Source: Emmonsiellopsis sp. PD_33 (lineage: Eukaryota > Ascomycota > Eurotiomycetes > Onygenales > Ajellomycetaceae). Taken from it: a stretch of 10,623 nucleotides of DNA. The position numbers and the translations under genes were made by a program. Positions 7,878 to 10,623 of the stretch are shown piece after piece. The notes beneath the pieces were generated by a model that saw nothing but the letters and a program-made list of their open reading frames with translations, was not told the origin of the DNA and did not search any database. Numbering within the stretch: the stretch's first letter is position 1; each line of letters begins with the position of its first letter. The DNA lies in NCBI GenBank assembly GCA_032988165.1, contig JANTQF010000597.1:1-10623 (forward strand). Reading direction: 5' to 3'.

Positions 7878-9945
7878 ATGCTGCCCCCCTTTGATTACTT
7901 CCAACAGCGCCAGATAAGGTACGTACCCGACCCAGCTCGGCTATCTATCCACTTCTCCCCCGCATTCTGCTGCAATCCCCAGCACGCCGAACCAACTAAC
8001 AAAAAATCTGCCCCCCAGAGGCTCCAAGCGTAAACAACGCGCTGTTCGTATTGCAAGCCTCCCCGCCGTCTACCACTCCGCCTTCTCCGCCTTCGACAAG
8101 ACCATCATCAACAGGCCAATTGAAGAACTCGTCCAGGATGTGCACAAGGGCGTCCTCTCGCCCATCCAGCTCCTGCACACCTATGGAAAGGTGGCGGTGA
8201 GGGCTCAGGAGAAATCCAATTGCGTGACGGAATTGTTGCTGCCGGAGGCGGAAGAATGGGCCAAATCGGATGTTAATTTGAAAGGCCCGTTGGCGGGCAT
8301 TCCCGTGTCTTTGAAGGATTCGATCCAGGTCAAGGGCTTTGACACTAGTCTTGGTTATTCGAGCATGGCGAATAAGCCGTATGATCAGGATGGGGCGCTT
8401 GTGAGGCTTTTGAAGGATGCGGGTATGTTTATGGACAATGTAAAGGGGGGGGGTTCTTTGTCCCTTCTTTGATCGAGTTAATTTTAGCCTTGCTTCGTTT
8501 GTTCGAGGTAAAGCTTGGGGGATAAAGAGCTGTGCTAACGCTTTTTACCAGGTGCCGTTCCGTACGCGAAGACAAATTTACCAGTAACCCTGCTGTCATT
8601 TGAGTCCGACAACCCCGTCTGGGGCCCCTGTCTAAACCCCCATGTCCCACAGTATTCCCCAGGTGGATCTTCTGGTGGCGAGGGTGCTATTCTCGCCCTG
8701 GGCGGGAGAATAGGTATTGGCTCTGACGTCGCTGGATCTGTCCGCGTTCCCGCAGCGTGGAGTGGAATATACTCCCTCCGTTGCAGTTCAGGGCGGTGGC
8801 CAAAGGCTGGTATCAACACGAGTATGGCGGGACAGGAAGGAGTGCAGAGCGTTTTCAGCCCCATGGCGCGGACATTGAACGATCTGACGTATTTCACACG
8901 ATCGATCATTGGCATGAAGCCGTGGAAATATGATAATACCGTCCACCCCATAACTTGGAGGGCAGAGATGGAGCAGGAGGCCACGTCGAAGAAATTGAGA
9001 ATCGGAGTTATGAAGTCTGACGGTAAGTTCCGACACTCTACCGCGCTCTATAACCCATCCTACAGTTACTGGTATCCATAATACTAACCACCTCCGACAG
9101 GCGTTGTCCCACCCACTCCTGCCATTGCCCACGCGATCGACACTACATCCGCTGCCCTCTCCGCTGCCGGTCACACCGTAGTCCCTATCACCCCTCCCTC
9201 GCTCGCAAGCCCCCTCATTGGCCTCCGTCTCGCCTCAATCCTCCTCAACTCTGACGGCTGCGCCACCTTCAGCTCCCACTTCCTAACCGGTGAACCCAAC
9301 GACCCAGGCGCCGCCCAGATGGCTAAGTTTGCCTACCTCCCTCGCCCGCTCCGATACCTCTACTACCTATACGTCCGCTACATCAAGCGCGACTCAACCT
9401 GGGCATTCCTCCTCAAAGACTTCGGCCCCAAGACCTGCGCTGAGCAATGGAAATACGTCGCGCAGCGCGAATCCTTCCGCGCCATCTGGCACAACTGGTG
9501 GAACAGCCCGGAGCAGAGCTACGACTTCATTCTCTGTCCTGTCAACGCAACCCCCGCTCTACCACACGGTGCCATGAAAGACGCCGTATCCTCCTGCGGC
9601 TACACTTTCCTCTGGAACCTGCTCGATTACACCTGCGGCGTGATGCCCGTGGACCGCGTTGATGCGATTCGCGATGCGATTGAGCCGAATGTGGCCCGGC
9701 AGGCGAAAAATGCATATAAGGGGGAGTTGAGGAGACTGGGGGTTGATAATGGGGTTGCGAGGGGTGCATGGAAGCATTATGATGCGCAGAAGATGCATGG
9801 GCTGCCGACTGCGGTGCAGATTGTGGGGAGGAGGTGGGAGGAGGAGAAGGTGTTGGGATTCATGGGGGTTGTGGAGGGGGCGTTGGAAGGGTATAAGGGA
9901 CCAGAGGGGGAGGGGGGGAAGTATGAGTTGTTAGAGGTTGATTGA
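7878..9945 (+). CDS. Amidase-signature hydrolase (acetamidase/FAAH-like)
   Basis: Model: join(7878..7918, 8019..8422, 8552..9022, 9101..9945), 586 residues. The introns are 100, 129 and 78 bases, each with a CTAAC branch site, and the phases agree. The family hydrolyses amide bonds of small amides or fatty-acid amides with a Ser-Ser-Lys triad. All three residues are present: K113 in GIPVSLKDS, the cis-serine S188 in PGGSSGGEGA, and the nucleophile S211 in GSDVAGSVRVP. Spacing from the lysine to the cis-serine is 75 residues, as in mammalian FAAH; spacing to the nucleophile is one shorter. The last Gly-Gly-Ser of the usual motif is Ala-Gly-Ser here. Further support comes from GFDTSLGY, KPWKYDNTV and HGLPTAVQIVGRR (538-550), all close to Aspergillus amdS. 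The length fits (amdS is 548). There is no signal peptide, so it is probably cytosolic. The promoter has a TATA box and GATA motifs, so AreA-type nitrogen control is plausible. The substrate cannot be read from sequence. Confidence 0.93.
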
Positions 9946-10258
9946 GTGGATATGGGGTTTGGTTGGATGTGCAGGTAGGTAGGTATATTTTTATTTCTAG
10001 GTGTGAGAAATGTGAACGAAACAAGCGAGGAAGATTTTTATTTTTACATGTTCATTTTTTTTTTTTTTTTTGATTGCAAAGATTTGAGATATCCACTAAG
10101 TTTCAGGGGTGGGATTTTTTGTGCGTTCTATTTCTTCGTCATTTGGATCATCTACCTGTCTGCTCTCATACCCTTGGAAACCGTTTATAATGGGCTATCT
10201 AGTTCATTGTTGGTTGAAATATCATAACTGAAAGAAAAAAAGAAACATGAACACCCCA
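9946..10258. other. 3' flank of the amidase gene
   Basis: This AT-rich stretch follows the amidase stop and probably holds its 3' untranslated region and, if the right-hand minus gene is real, that gene's 3' end as well. It includes a run of 17 T at 10055-10071. I see no AATAAA close to the stop and no gene. Confidence 0.5.
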
Positions 10259-10528
10259 TCAGCCGCCCCGTACAGCCCCATACATAGCAGCAGCACCACT
10301 ACCCTCCCACCGCGAGCCACCACCACCAATCAACCGATCCGTCTCACCCATCCCACGAGCATAACTACTCCCTCTCCTCCTCATCCCCCCTTCCCCTCCC
10401 ACTCCCACTCCCCCCTCCCCATTCTCAACAACAACATCCAAAACCCCACTCCTCTCCCTCCCCTCCCACCCCACAAACAACACCAACATCCCGTCCCAAA
10501 AGCCCTCTAAGTAGTGAAGGGGAAGGCT
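10259..10528 (-). CDS. Possible last exon of a minus-strand gene running off the right edge
   Basis: A minus-strand frame is open from a weak TAG acceptor at 10529-10531 to a TGA at 10261-10259, about 89 codons. It starts SLPLHYLEGFWDGMLVLFVG and ends in a Gly/Arg/Ser-rich tail. The G-rich coding strand resembles the 3' ends of the gene at 1-345 and of the amidase. A better acceptor lies upstream at 10563-10567 (CTCAG, with a CTAAC branch site and a pyrimidine tract), but its exon would be in a different frame and would stop at 10507-10509 after about 18 codons. Either the long frame or that short terminal exon may be the true gene end. I do not recognise the family. Confidence 0.3.
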   Translation of the reverse strand, partial: SLPLHYLEGFWDGMLVLFVGWEGRERSGVLDVVVENGEGGVGVGGEGGMRRRGSSYARGMGETDRLIGGGGSRWEGSGAAAMYGAVRGG

Positions 10529-10562
10529 CTAAAGCTATCAAAAGCACTGAGAAAGCCCATGA

Positions 10563-10590
10563 CTGAGAAGAAAAAAGAAAGGAAGTTAGC
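10563..10590 (-). other. Intron 3' end (branch site, pyrimidine tract, CAG) at the window edge
   Basis: On the minus strand a GCTAAC branch motif (10585-10590) is followed by a pyrimidine-rich tract and ends in CAG (10563-10565), the same arrangement as in the verified introns of this window. It suggests that a spliced minus-strand gene enters from the right edge. Confidence 0.4.
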
Positions 10591-10623
10591 TGCAGTAGCA
10601 TTAGATCTAAATCTGAGAGTAAC

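Noticed and set aside
10247..10510. Plus-strand Pro/Thr/Ser/His-rich frame of 87 codons
   Set aside because: It is the antisense of the G-rich minus-strand frame and is low complexity throughout.

Overview
This window looks like nuclear DNA of a filamentous ascomycete, most likely a Eurotiomycete of the Aspergillus/Penicillium kind. The reasons are: short GT-AG introns (about 49 to 129 bases) with CTAAC-type branch points, about half G+C, pyrimidine-rich leaders, a fungal-type U2AF small subunit, a DUF7514 protein and an amdS-like amidase. I see no transposon, CRISPR array, rRNA, tRNA or secondary-metabolite cluster.

Layout. (1) 1-345, plus: the last exon of an unrecognised gene cut by the window edge, ending in a very G-rich tail. 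(2) 346-1083: tail-to-tail intergenic DNA. (3) 1084-2809, minus: a two-exon gene for a 557-residue protein with an N-terminal DUF7514 domain and a long disordered Ser/Arg/Pro-rich tail. (4) 2810-3975: about 1.2 kb with no convincing gene; it holds the promoter of the DUF7514 gene and the 3' region of the next. (5) 3976-4738, minus: a complete three-exon gene for the small subunit of the splicing factor U2AF, 209 residues, the best-supported call here. (6) 4739-5256: its leader and promoter, with two possible upstream ORFs. (7) 5257-6884 (open to 7130), minus: a four-exon gene for a DUF4185-like beta-propeller protein with a helical, lysine-rich C-terminal extension. (8) 6885-7877: a divergent promoter region with TATA elements, GATA motifs and a CGG/CCG palindrome. 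(9) 7878-9945, plus: a four-exon amidase-signature hydrolase of 586 residues with all three catalytic residues present. (10) 9946-10623: a 3' region and probably the 3' end of a minus-strand gene running off the right edge.

The genes do not form a pathway. They look like an ordinary chromosomal neighbourhood: a core splicing factor beside an accessory hydrolase and two proteins of unknown function. The promoter between the DUF4185-like gene and the amidase is shared head to head, so co-regulation of those two is possible but unproven.

The most unusual signal is compositional. In the amidase each long exon starts with C-ending codons and switches abruptly to G-ending codons toward its end, then resets at the next exon. 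Related G-rich gene ends occur at both window edges. Other points of interest are an alanine in the oxyanion-hole motif of the amidase, two staggered TATA/ATG pairs in the DUF4185-like gene, and uORFs ahead of the splicing factor.
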